From Candidatus Flexifilum affinis (GTDB lineage: Bacteria > Chloroflexota > Anaerolineae > Aggregatilineales > Phototrophicaceae), in contig JADJPJ010000002.1 in assembly GCA_016713325.1 (NCBI GenBank), positions 868,001-932,000 of the forward strand: a stretch of 64,000 nucleotides of DNA, read 5' to 3'. Below are positions 45,225 to 54,448 of this stretch, in pieces. The position numbers were made by a program, and so were the translations under genes. The notes below the pieces were generated by a model that was given only the letters and a program-made list of their open reading frames with translations, did no database searches and was not told the origin of the DNA. Positions within the stretch are counted from its first letter, which is position 1; every line of letters starts with the position of its first letter.

Positions 45225-45440
45225 GGGACATCTCTTGGGATGTCCCATGTGCACCAAGTTTGCGACTGATCGACGCCATCAGAATAGCGATTGTCGCGTT
45301 GTCCGCCGGGTGTTGAAACACCCGGCTACCCGAAAAGACAGGTCCACTAAAGGGACCAAGAACGCAGGCGTTGGGGAAGCCCCTTCAGTGGGCTTGTCGG
45401 TTGGTAGCCGAGGCGCTTTAGCCCTCGGCGGCTCCCGTAA
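45225..45440. repeat. Cluster of hairpin-forming repeats
   Basis: Intergenic segment with several near-perfect inverted repeats: 45225-45231/45240-45246 (7 bp), 45305-45314/45317-45326 (10 bp, nearly no loop), 45377-45382/45390-45395 (6 bp), and a GCCGAG/CTCGGC pair at about 45408-45430. It separates the convergent peptidase and oxidoreductase genes. No gene is seen. It may be an REP-like repeat cluster or a compound terminator. Confidence 0.5.
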
Positions 45441-45480
45441 CCCTAAACATGGTACCTATGGGACGAAGCAGGCCTCGTTC

Positions 45481-46602
45481 CTACGAAGGCGTTGCGAAGC
45501 GCGACAGCAGGAAGGGCTCCATCGGGAATGTGCGGGCAGCCCCATAAGCGATCGTTTCGGCGACGAGCTGCCCGCCGATCGGCGAGTGCATGATCCCTTC
45601 GCCGCCCCAGCCGCACGAGTTGACGAAGCCGGGGACGCCGTCTACAGGACCCAGGATAGGACGATGATCGGGCGAGAGCGAACGCATACCACTCCATCCA
45701 TAGGCGATCCCAACCTCCGCCACGCCGGGGAGGCGGTGGACGACTCGGTCGAACACCTCGTCGAGGTACGTCCAGTCGATTCCATCCGCGGCGGCGGGCA
45801 GTTTGCGCTTGCCTGTGCCTATCAGCAAGCCGGAGTGCTCCTTTCGGAAGTACCATTCGGTCGCTGCGTCCCACACGAACGGACAGGCGTCGTCGGGGAT
45901 TGACGGGAAGGCGTCGGTGACGAAGACATTACGCACGCGGTTGGCGATCGGAATATCGATGCCGACCCACGAGCCCACCAGTGCCGCATCAGCGCCGGCC
46001 GCATTCACCACCCAGCGCGTTTGAACGACGCCATCGGTGGTTTCTACGGCGGCGATTCGCCCGTTTTCGTGCCGGATGCCGGCGGCACGTGCGCCCTGGC
46101 AGATCTCGACGCCCAGTTCGCGCGCCCGCGTCTGGTAGCCCATCATGATCGACTGCGCTTCGATGACGCCGTCTTCCGCGCCGTACACGCCAAACGCCAG
46201 ATCGTCGGCGTGAATGGCCGGGAAACGCCGCCTGATTTCTTCCGTGCTCCAGCGTTCGCAGGTGACCCCCAGTCCTTCGCGCATCTCCTGGAGTGCCTGC
46301 TCCTCCGGCGCGGTCTCGTGCGTCGCCAGCGACAGCGTTCCGATGCGGTGGTATTCCGGGCTGACGCCGAACTCGTCCTCAAAGCGTATGAAGCGTTCGA
46401 AGCAGTACTGGGAGAAACGCACCTGCCATTCCGTCCAGACCTGGAGCATGAGCATCGACGCCGAGCGGCCGGACGATCCCGCGCCGATAAATGCCTGCTC
46501 CACGACGACGACATCGCGGATGCCCAGTGCGGCCAGATGGTAGGCGGCGCTCAAGCCCTGTACGCCCGCGCCAATGACGACAACCTCGGCGGTGTGTTTC
46601 AT
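45481..46602 (-). CDS. FAD-dependent oxidoreductase, DAO family
   Basis: 373 residues. FAD-binding Rossmann motif VVVIGAGVQGLSAAYHLA at the N-terminus, the DAO landmark GAGSSGRSASML, and the C-terminal YGWSGMRSLSPDHRPILGPVDG with NSCGWGGEGI. Closest in style to sarcosine or D-amino-acid oxidase/dehydrogenase subunits, which oxidise secondary amines or glycine derivatives. ATG 46602 has GGGGA 8 bases upstream. Divergent from the M19 dipeptidase gene, with 51 bp between the starts. Confidence 0.9.
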   Translation of the reverse strand: MKHTAEVVVIGAGVQGLSAAYHLAALGIRDVVVVEQAFIGAGSSGRSASMLMLQVWTEWQVRFSQYCFERFIRFEDEFGVSPEYHRIGTLSLATHETAPEEQALQEMREGLGVTCERWSTEEIRRRFPAIHADDLAFGVYGAEDGVIEAQSIMMGYQTRARELGVEICQGARAAGIRHENGRIAAVETTDGVVQTRWVVNAAGADAALVGSWVGIDIPIANRVRNVFVTDAFPSIPDDACPFVWDAATEWYFRKEHSGLLIGTGKRKLPAAADGIDWTYLDEVFDRVVHRLPGVAEVGIAYGWSGMRSLSPDHRPILGPVDGVPGFVNSCGWGGEGIMHSPIGGQLVAETIAYGAARTFPMEPFLLSRFATPS

Positions 46603-46653
46603 GCTGGTAGTCCCCAAGTGATTCGCAGCAGCATTGGTTCAGCAGGTGATTGA

Positions 46654-47700
46654 ATGACGAGTGATACTAGCTTACAAAAAGCACTGGAGCTACACAAACG
46701 CCTTCTCGTCGTGGACTGCCATCACGACATTGCAATGGACATCGCTCACCGCCACCTGCGCGGCGACAACGGCGTGCTCTCCGGCGAATGGGCCGACCTG
46801 CTCGAACAGGGCGGGGTGAAGGTGCAGATCCTGCCCATTTTCATCGAGGACATTTTCCTGCCTGGGCTGGGTCTGCGTGAGATTCTGCGGGCCGCCGAAG
46901 CGCTGCTGTCCGACCTGGATGCCGACAGCAGTCGGATGGCCCTGGCGACCGACATGGCCGGGATCGACGCCGTCCTGGCTTCGGGGCGAACGGCCGGTGT
47001 GATGGCGCTCGAAGGCTGCGACGGCCTGGGCGGCGACCCGGCGCTCCTGCGGCTGATGTACCGCCTGGGTGTTCGCATGGTGGCTTTCACCTGGGAGCGG
47101 CGCAACGAGTTCGCCGACGGGACCGGCATTGGCAACCCCGGCGGGCTGACCGCTGCAGGGCGCAAAGCGCTGGTGGAGATGTTCGACCACCACGTCCTGT
47201 GCGATGTCAGCCACCTGGCCGAGCCGAGCTTCTGGGACGTCATGAAACTGGCGCGCGGGCCGATCATCGCCTCGCACAGCAACGCCCGCGCAGTCTGTGA
47301 GCACCCGCGCAACCTGACCGACGCGCAGATCCGCGCGCTTGCCGAGTCGGGCGGGGTGATCGGCCTGAATTTCTTCGGCCGCTACATCCACGCCGAGACG
47401 CCGACGCTGGAAGGGCTGCTGGCTCACATGGAGCACATCGCCGACCTGGTCGGCCTGGAGCATGTGGGTCTCGGTCCCGACTTCCTGGAAAAGCCGCTGC
47501 GCGATCTGGCCAAAGTGTCGCTGGCGAATGGGCCTTTTGATACCGCCTTGCTCGACAACTGGATACCGGATTGTCAGAACATTAATGAGCTGCCGCGCTT
47601 CACCGCGCTGCTGGTGGAAAAGGGCTACAGTGAACCGGAAATTGCCGGTGTTCTCGGTCAGAACTGGATGCGCGTCTTCCGTCAGGTCTGGGGAGAATAA
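46654..47700 (+). CDS. M19 family dipeptidase (renal dipeptidase-like)
   Basis: 348 residues of the amidohydrolase-like M19 family: first metal site VDCHHDIAMD near residue 22, bridging Glu in MALEGCDG, His sites in CDVSHLAEPS and IIASHSNARAVCEHPRNLTD, and the late Asp in LGPDFLE. It hydrolyses dipeptides or cyclic imide-like bonds. It shares a short control region with the divergent DAO gene. Confidence 0.9.
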   Translation: MTSDTSLQKALELHKRLLVVDCHHDIAMDIAHRHLRGDNGVLSGEWADLLEQGGVKVQILPIFIEDIFLPGLGLREILRAAEALLSDLDADSSRMALATDMAGIDAVLASGRTAGVMALEGCDGLGGDPALLRLMYRLGVRMVAFTWERRNEFADGTGIGNPGGLTAAGRKALVEMFDHHVLCDVSHLAEPSFWDVMKLARGPIIASHSNARAVCEHPRNLTDAQIRALAESGGVIGLNFFGRYIHAETPTLEGLLAHMEHIADLVGLEHVGLGPDFLEKPLRDLAKVSLANGPFDTALLDNWIPDCQNINELPRFTALLVEKGYSEPEIAGVLGQNWMRVFRQVWGE

Positions 47701-47727
47701 GCCATGCTTGTGACGGCTGGAACAAAG

Positions 47728-47756
47728 TTGACAAAGCGCGCGGACGCATGTTATGT
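47728..47756 (+). promoter_or_regulatory. Promoter of gntR-type gene
   Basis: Perfect -35 TTGACA (47728-47733), 17-bp spacer, -10 TTATGT (47751-47756). The predicted start near 47763 lies inside the operator candidate. Confidence 0.7.
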
Positions 47757-47760
47757 GTCG

Positions 47761-47772
47761 ATTGTATCCAAT
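47761..47772 (+). promoter_or_regulatory. GntR-type operator candidate, autoregulation
   Basis: ATTGTATCCAAT, identical over 12 bp to the site before the sugar ABC operon, and placed the same way at the transcription start. A regulator bound here would block RNA polymerase. Confidence 0.6.
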
Positions 47773-47839
47773 TTCCGCGCGACTCGTCCTTTCGCGTTCA
47801 CCTGTTCCATCGCATCGGGCTGCAAGGTCATCACACTCG

Positions 47840-48532
47840 ATGAATGAGCCACTCAGTGATCTGACGCTGTCGCACGATACTATCCTCGCGGAAGTGGTCG
47901 CCGAGCTGCGCCGGCTGATCCTCAGCCGGGCATACAAGCCGGGCGATCGTCTCGTGCAGAACGACCTCGCAGAGCAGCTTGGCGTCAGTCGCACGCCCAT
48001 TCGCGAAGCCCTTCATCAGCTCGCCAAGGAAGGCCTGGTGACGATCTCCCCCTATCGTGGGGCATCGGTTGCGTCCTTTGAGCCCGCCGATCTGGAAGGC
48101 ATTTATCACATCCGCATCGCGCTGGAGAGCTACGCCGCCCGGCTGGTTGCGCGGAACATTACGTCGCAGGAGATCGCGACGCTCCGCGAGATTCTGGCGG
48201 AGATGGAGCGCGCCTACAACGACGGCGAACCCGACGTGCTGCTGGAGGTGAATCGCAAGTTCTATATGCACATGTATCAGGCAACACGGCAGCCGAGATT
48301 GTACGAGATGATCATCAACCATCTCGACCTGTCGCGTCAGTATCGCCGGCTGTATTTCTACATCGAGCATCTGGCGGCCAATACCGTCCAGGAACATGTC
48401 AAGATGATCGAGGCGATGGCATCAGGTGACGAGAACGCGGCCGACATGCTGATGCGCACCGGGTTGGAAGCGACGGCTAAGGGTCTGCTCAATGCCTTGA
48501 TGCAGTCCGAGTCAGAACGCTCGTCAAAATAG
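47840..48532 (+). CDS. GntR-family regulator, FCD type
   Basis: 230 residues. N-terminal winged helix (about 10-75) with LRRLILSRAYKPGDRLVQNDLAEQLGVSRTPIREALHQLAKEGLV, the classical GntR signature. The C-terminal FCD helical domain (85-220) has the Asp/His metal-ligand type residues around RIALESYAARL, EVNRKFYMHMY and EHVKMIEAMASGD. FCD regulators usually sense organic acids or amino acids. ATG 47840 is chosen because the longer frame overlaps the promoter and operator. Confidence 0.92.
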   Translation: MNEPLSDLTLSHDTILAEVVAELRRLILSRAYKPGDRLVQNDLAEQLGVSRTPIREALHQLAKEGLVTISPYRGASVASFEPADLEGIYHIRIALESYAARLVARNITSQEIATLREILAEMERAYNDGEPDVLLEVNRKFYMHMYQATRQPRLYEMIINHLDLSRQYRRLYFYIEHLAANTVQEHVKMIEAMASGDENAADMLMRTGLEATAKGLLNALMQSESERSSK

Positions 48533-48648
48533 CGGCGATTCGCTGAAGGGGGGACATGGGGAAGGAACTGAAGCGACATGGTAAGGCAGCCTATCGTTCA
48601 GATCGCTATTGCACAGCACCACGGTTCAGCAGTCAGGAGAGATGCAGG

Positions 48649-50235
48649 ATGAAAGCTCTACCCCGCTTGCTCATGGTTCTTCTCGTCGTCATGCTCGCCG
48701 TCAGCGCGGTTTCCGCACAGGACGACGTGCGCAATCTGCGTGTCACCTTCTCGTGGCCCAACTATATCGATCCGGCCGTCGGCAGCGACTTCGCCAGCTC
48801 CACGTCGCTGGTCAATCTGTACGACTCGCTGGTCTTCCCAATGGGCGACGGTTCGGTCAGCCAGTGGCTCGCCGAGTCGTGGACGATCTCCGATGATGGC
48901 CTGACCTATACCTTCACGCTGCGTCAGGGCGTCATGTTCCATGACGGGACTGAACTGCTGGCCAGCGACGTCGTCTACAGCTTCAACCGCCTGAAGGAAA
49001 TTGGCGAAGGCTACGCCTACCTGCTGCCCGCCGCAACCGTCTCAGCGGCCGATGACTACACCGTCAGCTTCACGCTGGAGCAGCCGAGCGGTCTGTTCCT
49101 GCCCAGCCTGGTGCGCCTGTACATCGTCAACGAGGACCTGGTGCGCGCCAACACCAACGCGGATGGCCTGTACGGCGAAAATGGCGATTACGGCAAGGAA
49201 TGGCTGCTGACCAACGATGCCGGTTCCGGCCCGTACATGGTCGAGGAATTCCCGCTGGCCGAATACCTCCAGCTCACGAAGTTTGATGGTTGGTGGAATG
49301 CCGAGAATTTCAAGGCGGATGCCCCGACCCGCGCCCGCTTCATCGGCACGACCGAGACGGCTACCGTCCGCTCTCTGATGGCCGATGCAGAGCTGGAAAT
49401 CACCGATCAGTGGCAGACCAACGAGGCACTGACGGCGCTCGACGGCCTGGATGGCGTAGACATCAAGACCTTCCCGACCATGACGTCCTTCTATTTCATG
49501 ATGCACAACAAGCTGGCGCCGCTCGATGACGTCCACTGCCGCCGCGCGGTGGCCTACGCCTTCGACTACTCGCAGGCCGTCGCCCTGGAATGGCCGGGCA
49601 CGCAGCAGATGGTCGGCCCTGTCCCGAGCACGGTCGGTGGGCACAACCCGAACGCCACCGTCTACACCCGCGATCTCGACAAGGCGCGCGAAGAACTGGC
49701 CCAGTGCCAGTACGGCGCGGACATCGCCAGCTACCCGATCGACATCGTCTGGGTTGCGGAAGTCCCGGCGGAAGAACGCTTCGCACTGCTCTTCCAGGCC
49801 AACATGGCGGAGATCGGCATTCCCGTGAACGTTGTCTCCAATCCGTGGCTGAGCGTGGTCGAAAACGCCAGCAGCCAGGAGACCAGCCCGCACATCGTGA
49901 CGATTTACGTCGCCTCGGATCTCGCGGAAGCCGGCCTGATGCTCCAGCAGCGCTACCACAGCAGCACGACGGGCACCTGGCAGCAGAACGAGTGGCTGCT
50001 CGATGCGGAAATTGACGCGGCCATTACGGACGCACTGAACACCGCCGACCAGGAAGAACGCTTCGCCAAGTACAGCGAGATTCAGGCGACGCTCGCCGAC
50101 CTTTCGCCGTCGCTGTTCATCTACGACCAGCTTCAGAAGCATGCCGTGTCCAGCCGCGTCGAGTGGACACCGGAGGCGAACAGCCCGGTGATGGGTTACC
50201 AGTTCTATCTGCCGCAGATCGGGGCCAACAACTAG
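48649..50235 (+). CDS. Peptide-type ABC transporter substrate-binding protein
   Basis: 528 residues, solute-binding family 5 (DppA/OppA). Signal peptide (about 1-22, VSAQ) without a lipobox. Domains: LAESWTISDDGLTYTFTLRQGVMFHDGTELLASDVVYSF near the start, GSGPYMVEEF in the middle and CRRAVAYAFDYSQAV. Binds short peptides or related amides. First gene of a complete five-gene importer; a stable hairpin follows at once. ATG 48649 has GGAGAG about 10 bases upstream. Confidence 0.93.
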   Translation: MKALPRLLMVLLVVMLAVSAVSAQDDVRNLRVTFSWPNYIDPAVGSDFASSTSLVNLYDSLVFPMGDGSVSQWLAESWTISDDGLTYTFTLRQGVMFHDGTELLASDVVYSFNRLKEIGEGYAYLLPAATVSAADDYTVSFTLEQPSGLFLPSLVRLYIVNEDLVRANTNADGLYGENGDYGKEWLLTNDAGSGPYMVEEFPLAEYLQLTKFDGWWNAENFKADAPTRARFIGTTETATVRSLMADAELEITDQWQTNEALTALDGLDGVDIKTFPTMTSFYFMMHNKLAPLDDVHCRRAVAYAFDYSQAVALEWPGTQQMVGPVPSTVGGHNPNATVYTRDLDKAREELAQCQYGADIASYPIDIVWVAEVPAEERFALLFQANMAEIGIPVNVVSNPWLSVVENASSQETSPHIVTIYVASDLAEAGLMLQQRYHSSTTGTWQQNEWLLDAEIDAAITDALNTADQEERFAKYSEIQATLADLSPSLFIYDQLQKHAVSSRVEWTPEANSPVMGYQFYLPQIGANN

Positions 50236-50264
50236 TCTCGTCCGGTTGCACTTGCAGAATCAAG

Positions 50265-50296
50265 CATGGGGAGGAGCCCTCAGGCTTCTCCCCATG
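50265..50296 (+). terminator. Intercistronic hairpin after substrate-binding protein gene
   Basis: 14-bp stem (50265-50278 with 50283-50296, one G-U pair) and 4-base loop, without a T run. Probably stabilises or partly terminates the mRNA so that the binding protein is made in excess over the membrane parts. Confidence 0.75.
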
Positions 50297-50323
50297 TCCC
50301 TGACCCTGCTGTAAAGTGAGCAC

Positions 50324-51385
50324 GTGGTCGAAATGCAGAAAAGACTCGATTCGCTGCGCCATCTGGCGCTCTTTCTGGCAAGGCGCCTGCTTCAGTCGAT
50401 CTTTGTGCTGTTCGGGCTGTCGATCCTGATATTCACCATCGCCCGAGTGCTGCCCGGCGACCCGGCTCGCACGGCGCTGGGGGCACGTGCGCCTCAGGAA
50501 ACGGTGGATCGACTGCGCGAGGAGATGCACCTCAACGATACGCTGCCCGTCCAGTACATCTACTGGCTGGGCGATGCCCTTCGCGGTGACTTCGGCATGT
50601 CGCTGGTGACCCGTCGCGACGTGACCGTCGATATCGCGGAATTTCTTCCGGCCTCGCTGGAACTGGTGATCTATGCCGGCATCCTGACGCTGATCGGCGG
50701 GATCGTCCTGGGCACGTTGTCTGCCCGCTACAAAGATACCTGGGTGGACAACCTGATCCGCATTCTCTCGTATGCCGGTGTGGTGACTCCCGCCTTCATC
50801 TTTGCCATTGTGTTCCTGCTGGTCTTCGGGCTGGCGCTCGACTGGCTGCCGTCGATCGGCCGTCTGAGTGAGGGTGTGCCCAGGCCGCCGTTCGTGACCG
50901 GGCTTCTCACGATCGATGCCTTGCTGGCAGGCCAGTTTGCGACCTTCTGGGATGCGCTTCAGCACCTGATCATGCCGGCGGTCGCGCTGGCGCTCGGGTC
51001 GATGGCGCAGGAAGCGCGCATCACCCGCGCCACCATGTCCGACAATCTCACGAAGGACTACATCGCCGCCGAACGCGCGCTTGGCATTCCGGAGCGCGTG
51101 GTGATGGGGCGGTTCCTGCTCAAGCCTTCCCTGATCCCGACGATCTCGATCTTCGCGCTCGACTTCGCGGCCAACCTCGCCAACGCCTTTCTGGTCGAAC
51201 TGATCTTCAACTGGCCCGGCATCTCGCGCTACGGCGTCAACGCCATGCTGCGCAAGGACCTGAATGCGATCGCCGCGGTGATTCTGATCCTGGGGGTGGT
51301 CTTCATCATCATGAACATCGCGGTCGACCTCGTCGTCGGGGCGCTCGATCCTCGTATCCGCCTGCGGGCGGCAAGGAGTGATTGA
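50324..51385 (+). CDS. Peptide ABC transporter permease, DppB type
   Basis: 353 residues with about six membrane helices; N-terminal LARRLLQSIFVLFGLSILIFTIARVLPGDPA is typical of DppB/OppB, as is the late EAA-like loop ITRATMSDNLTKDYIAAERALGIPERVV. GTG 50324 is listed; ATG 50333 is an alternative. Overlaps the next permease start (TGATG). Confidence 0.93.
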   Translation: MVEMQKRLDSLRHLALFLARRLLQSIFVLFGLSILIFTIARVLPGDPARTALGARAPQETVDRLREEMHLNDTLPVQYIYWLGDALRGDFGMSLVTRRDVTVDIAEFLPASLELVIYAGILTLIGGIVLGTLSARYKDTWVDNLIRILSYAGVVTPAFIFAIVFLLVFGLALDWLPSIGRLSEGVPRPPFVTGLLTIDALLAGQFATFWDALQHLIMPAVALALGSMAQEARITRATMSDNLTKDYIAAERALGIPERVVMGRFLLKPSLIPTISIFALDFAANLANAFLVELIFNWPGISRYGVNAMLRKDLNAIAAVILILGVVFIIMNIAVDLVVGALDPRIRLRAARSD

Positions 51386-52326
51386 TGCTCAGCAACGCTT
51401 CCCAAACCGGCTCCATGGCGTCAGCGCGTACGGCTATCGACCCGGAACGCCTCGCCCAGATCGAGCGGCAGAACCGCCGCGAACGCTGGGGGCGCGCCTG
51501 GTACAAGTTCTCGCGCAACCCGCTCTCGGTGCTCGGTCTGATTATGGTCGTGACCATCACGCTGATGGCCATTTTCGCGCCGATCGTCGCGCCATACCCG
51601 GCACATGCGGAGCCATTCACCGATTTCGCCAACGCCAGCAAGCCGCCGAGCACGCAGAATCTGTTTGGCACCGATGAGATCGGCCGCGACATTCTGAGCC
51701 GCTCCATCTTCGGCTTTCGCTACGCGTTGGTGATGGGTATCGCGGTCCTGGCGCTGGTCGTTCCGGTGGGCGTGCTGCTCGGCCTGGTCGCCGGCTATTT
51801 CCAGGGGACCCTCATCGACACCGTCATCATGCGTGTGACCGACATCTTTCTGTCGGTGCCGCCGCTGATTCTGGCGCTGGCGGTTGCCTCCGTCCTGCAG
51901 CCCAACCTGACTAACTCGATGTTCGCCGTCTCGCTGATGTGGTGGCCGTGGTACACCCGCTTGGTCTACGGGCTGGCCAGCGCGCTGCGCAACGAGTACT
52001 TTGTCGTCGCGGCGGAGACGATCGGCGCGGGGACGCCGCACATCCTGTTCCGCGAGATCCTGCCCAACATGGTCTCACCGATCCTGACCAAGATGAGCCT
52101 GGACATGGGCTGGGTGGTCATCATCGGTTCCATGCTCAGCTTCGTCGGGCTGGGTGTCCAGCCGCCGACGCCGGGCCTCGGAACAATGGTGGCGTCCGGG
52201 GCGCGCTTCTTGCCCGATCAGTGGTGGATTGCCATTTTTCCGGCGCTGGCCATCGTGGTGGTCGTGCTCGGTTTCAACTTGCTGGGCGATGGACTTCGCG
52301 ACCTGTTCTCTGCAGAGGAGTCGTAG
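51385..52326 (+). CDS. Peptide ABC transporter permease, DppC type
   Basis: 313 residues, six membrane helices. FGTDEIGRDILSRSIFGFRYAL and the cytoplasmic loop LVYGLASALRNEYFVVAAETIGAGTPHILFREILPN are characteristic. AAGGAG lies about 6 bases upstream of ATG 51385, which overlaps the previous stop. Confidence 0.93.
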   Translation: MLSNASQTGSMASARTAIDPERLAQIERQNRRERWGRAWYKFSRNPLSVLGLIMVVTITLMAIFAPIVAPYPAHAEPFTDFANASKPPSTQNLFGTDEIGRDILSRSIFGFRYALVMGIAVLALVVPVGVLLGLVAGYFQGTLIDTVIMRVTDIFLSVPPLILALAVASVLQPNLTNSMFAVSLMWWPWYTRLVYGLASALRNEYFVVAAETIGAGTPHILFREILPNMVSPILTKMSLDMGWVVIIGSMLSFVGLGVQPPTPGLGTMVASGARFLPDQWWIAIFPALAIVVVVLGFNLLGDGLRDLFSAEES

Positions 52327-52329
52327 GCC

Positions 52330-53358
52330 ATGCCTGCCCAGACGCTCCTCGAAGTCAAAAACCTGTCGGTCAGCTTCCGCGTCTACGGCGGCCTGCTGCG
52401 CGTGCTGGACGGCGTCAACCTGACGGTGCATGCCGGCGAAAAAGTTGGACTGGTCGGCGAGACCGGCTGCGGCAAAACGACGACGATGAAGACGATATTG
52501 CGGGTTGTTCCACAGCCACCTGCCATCATCGATTCTGGTGAGATTCTGTTCAAGGGCCGGCCGGTCCTTAAAATGCGTCAGGGCGAACTGACGGAAATGC
52601 GCGGCCAGGGCATCTCGATGATCTTTCAGGACCCGACGGCGGCGCTCAACCCGGTGTTCACGGTGGGGCAGCAGCTCGAAGCAGCCATACGCTACGCCTC
52701 GCCGGAAAGCCGAAAGTTATCGCGCCAGGAAGTGCGGCAGCGGGCCATCCGGGCGCTGTCCGAAGTGGCGCTGGCCGACCCTGAACGTCTGCTCGACAGC
52801 TATCCGGCCCAGCTCAGCGGCGGCATGCGCCAGCGTGTGTGCATCGGCATGGCGCTGAGCACCGAGCCGGAGCTGCTGATCGCCGACGAGCCGGGGACGG
52901 CGCTGGACGTGACGATACAGGATCAGGTGCTGCGCCTGCTGCGCGGGCTGGTCGAGGAAAAGCACACGTCGGTCATCCTGATTACCCACACCCTGGGAGT
53001 GGTGCGCCAGACCACCGACCGCGTGTACGTCATGTATGCCGGCAGCGTGGTCGAGATTGCGCCGACGAAGCGCCTGTTCGCGCGCCCATCGCACCCTTAT
53101 ACGCAGGGCCTGATGGCAGCCGTGCCGCGCCTTTCCGGAGGCGGCATCAGCGATGGTATCCCCGGACGCATTCCGGATTACATGAGTCCGCCCACCGGAT
53201 GCCGATTTCATCCGCGCTGTCCCCATGCCATGGCCGTGTGCAAGCGGGAGAAGCCGCCGCTGATGCACATCGAGGATTCCGAGCATCAGGCGGCCTGCTT
53301 CCTGTATGACACGCCGGAACGTGTTCAGCAGTACCAGCGGGAGGGGGCGGCCCTATGA
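52330..53358 (+). CDS. Peptide ABC transporter ATP-binding protein, DppD type
   Basis: 342 residues: Walker [10 protein letters not shown], signature [15 protein letters not shown], Walker [13 protein letters not shown] (Gly where Thr is usual), and the C-terminal Cys-containing motif [17 protein letters not shown] of the Opp/Dpp ATPases. Ends 4 bases into the next gene (ATGA). Confidence 0.94.
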   Translation: MPAQTLLEVKNLSVSFRVYGGLLRVLDGVNLTVHAGEKVGLVGETGCGKTTTMKTILRVVPQPPAIIDSGEILFKGRPVLKMRQGELTEMRGQGISMIFQDPTAALNPVFTVGQQLEAAIRYASPESRKLSRQEVRQRAIRALSEVALADPERLLDSYPAQLSGGMRQRVCIGMALSTEPELLIADEPGTALDVTIQDQVLRLLRGLVEEKHTSVILITHTLGVVRQTTDRVYVMYAGSVVEIAPTKRLFARPSHPYTQGLMAAVPRLSGGGISDGIPGRIPDYMSPPTGCRFHPRCPHAMAVCKREKPPLMHIEDSEHQAACFLYDTPERVQQYQREGAAL

Positions 53359-54386
53359 GCGACACAATCCTGCGCGTCGAGAACCTGAGAAAGCACTTCG
53401 TGGTCGGCCACAAGGGGATGATTCGCCGCGAACCGGTGACCGTCAAGGCCGTGGATGGCGTCTCATTCGAGATCCAGGCGGGCGAAACGGTCGGGTTGGT
53501 GGGCGAGTCTGGCTCGGGCAAGAGCACCATCGCCTACATTGCTATGGGCATGTACCTGCCGACCAGCGGAACGATTTACTACCGCGACCGCAATCTGTTC
53601 GCCGAGAAGAAGCGGCCGCTCGACCTGAAACGCGAGATCCAGATTGTCTTTCAGGACCCGAGTTCGTCGCTCAACCCCCGGCAGACGGTCCGGCAGATTC
53701 TCGAACTGCCGCTGCGCATCCACCAGCCGAAGTCCAACCGTCTGGAAGAGGTGGTGCGCCTGCTGGACATGGTCGATCTGCCGGCGGAAGTGATGCACAA
53801 GTATCCCCGCCAGTTGAGCGGCGGCGAGCGCCAGATCGTGGCGATTGCCCGTGCGCTGGCCACACGCCCGTCGCTGATCGTGCTGGACGAGCCGACGTCC
53901 GCGCTGGACGTCTCGGTGCAGGGGAAAGTGATTAACCTGCTCATTCGCCTCCAGCGGGACCTGGGGCTGACCTACCTGTTCATCTCTCACGATCTGAGCG
54001 TGATGCGCAACTTCGCCAGCCGGGTCGCCATTCTGTATCTGGGTCGCATTGCCGAAGTTGCCTCGACCCGGCAGTTTTTCGAGAGTCCGCAGCATCCCTA
54101 TACGCAGATGCTGCTGTCATCCATCCCGGTCATCTCCGAAGAGGAGGAACGCCTACGACCGGCCAAAGTGGTTTCATCCGGCGAGATTCCCAGCCCGGTC
54201 AACCTGCCGCCAGGGTGCAGCTTCCACACGCGCTGCCCCTACATCATGGATGCATGCAAGAAGGTGGACCCGGTGCTGGTCAGTGTCGGTGAAAACGGGC
54301 ATGTCGCGCGCTGCCATCTGCATTCCCAACCGATTGGGGATGCGCAGGAGGCTAGCGCGTCGCTTGCCCAGGCAAAAAGTGGTTAA
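53355..54386 (+). CDS. Peptide ABC transporter ATP-binding protein, DppF type
   Basis: 343 residues: Walker A GESGSGKST, signature LSGGERQIVAIARAL, Walker B LIVLDEPTSALD and C-terminal PPGCSFHTRCPYIMDAC. It pairs with the DppD-type ATPase. The hydantoinase genes follow after 62 bp, so the transported compound may be their substrate (inference). Confidence 0.94.
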   Translation: MSDTILRVENLRKHFVVGHKGMIRREPVTVKAVDGVSFEIQAGETVGLVGESGSGKSTIAYIAMGMYLPTSGTIYYRDRNLFAEKKRPLDLKREIQIVFQDPSSSLNPRQTVRQILELPLRIHQPKSNRLEEVVRLLDMVDLPAEVMHKYPRQLSGGERQIVAIARALATRPSLIVLDEPTSALDVSVQGKVINLLIRLQRDLGLTYLFISHDLSVMRNFASRVAILYLGRIAEVASTRQFFESPQHPYTQMLLSSIPVISEEEERLRPAKVVSSGEIPSPVNLPPGCSFHTRCPYIMDACKKVDPVLVSVGENGHVARCHLHSQPIGDAQEASASLAQAKSG

Positions 54387-54448
54387 CAGTACACCGTTGT
54401 TTGCAGGACCGTTGTCTGGAAGGACGCTGTCATGAAGGAGATAAGTCG

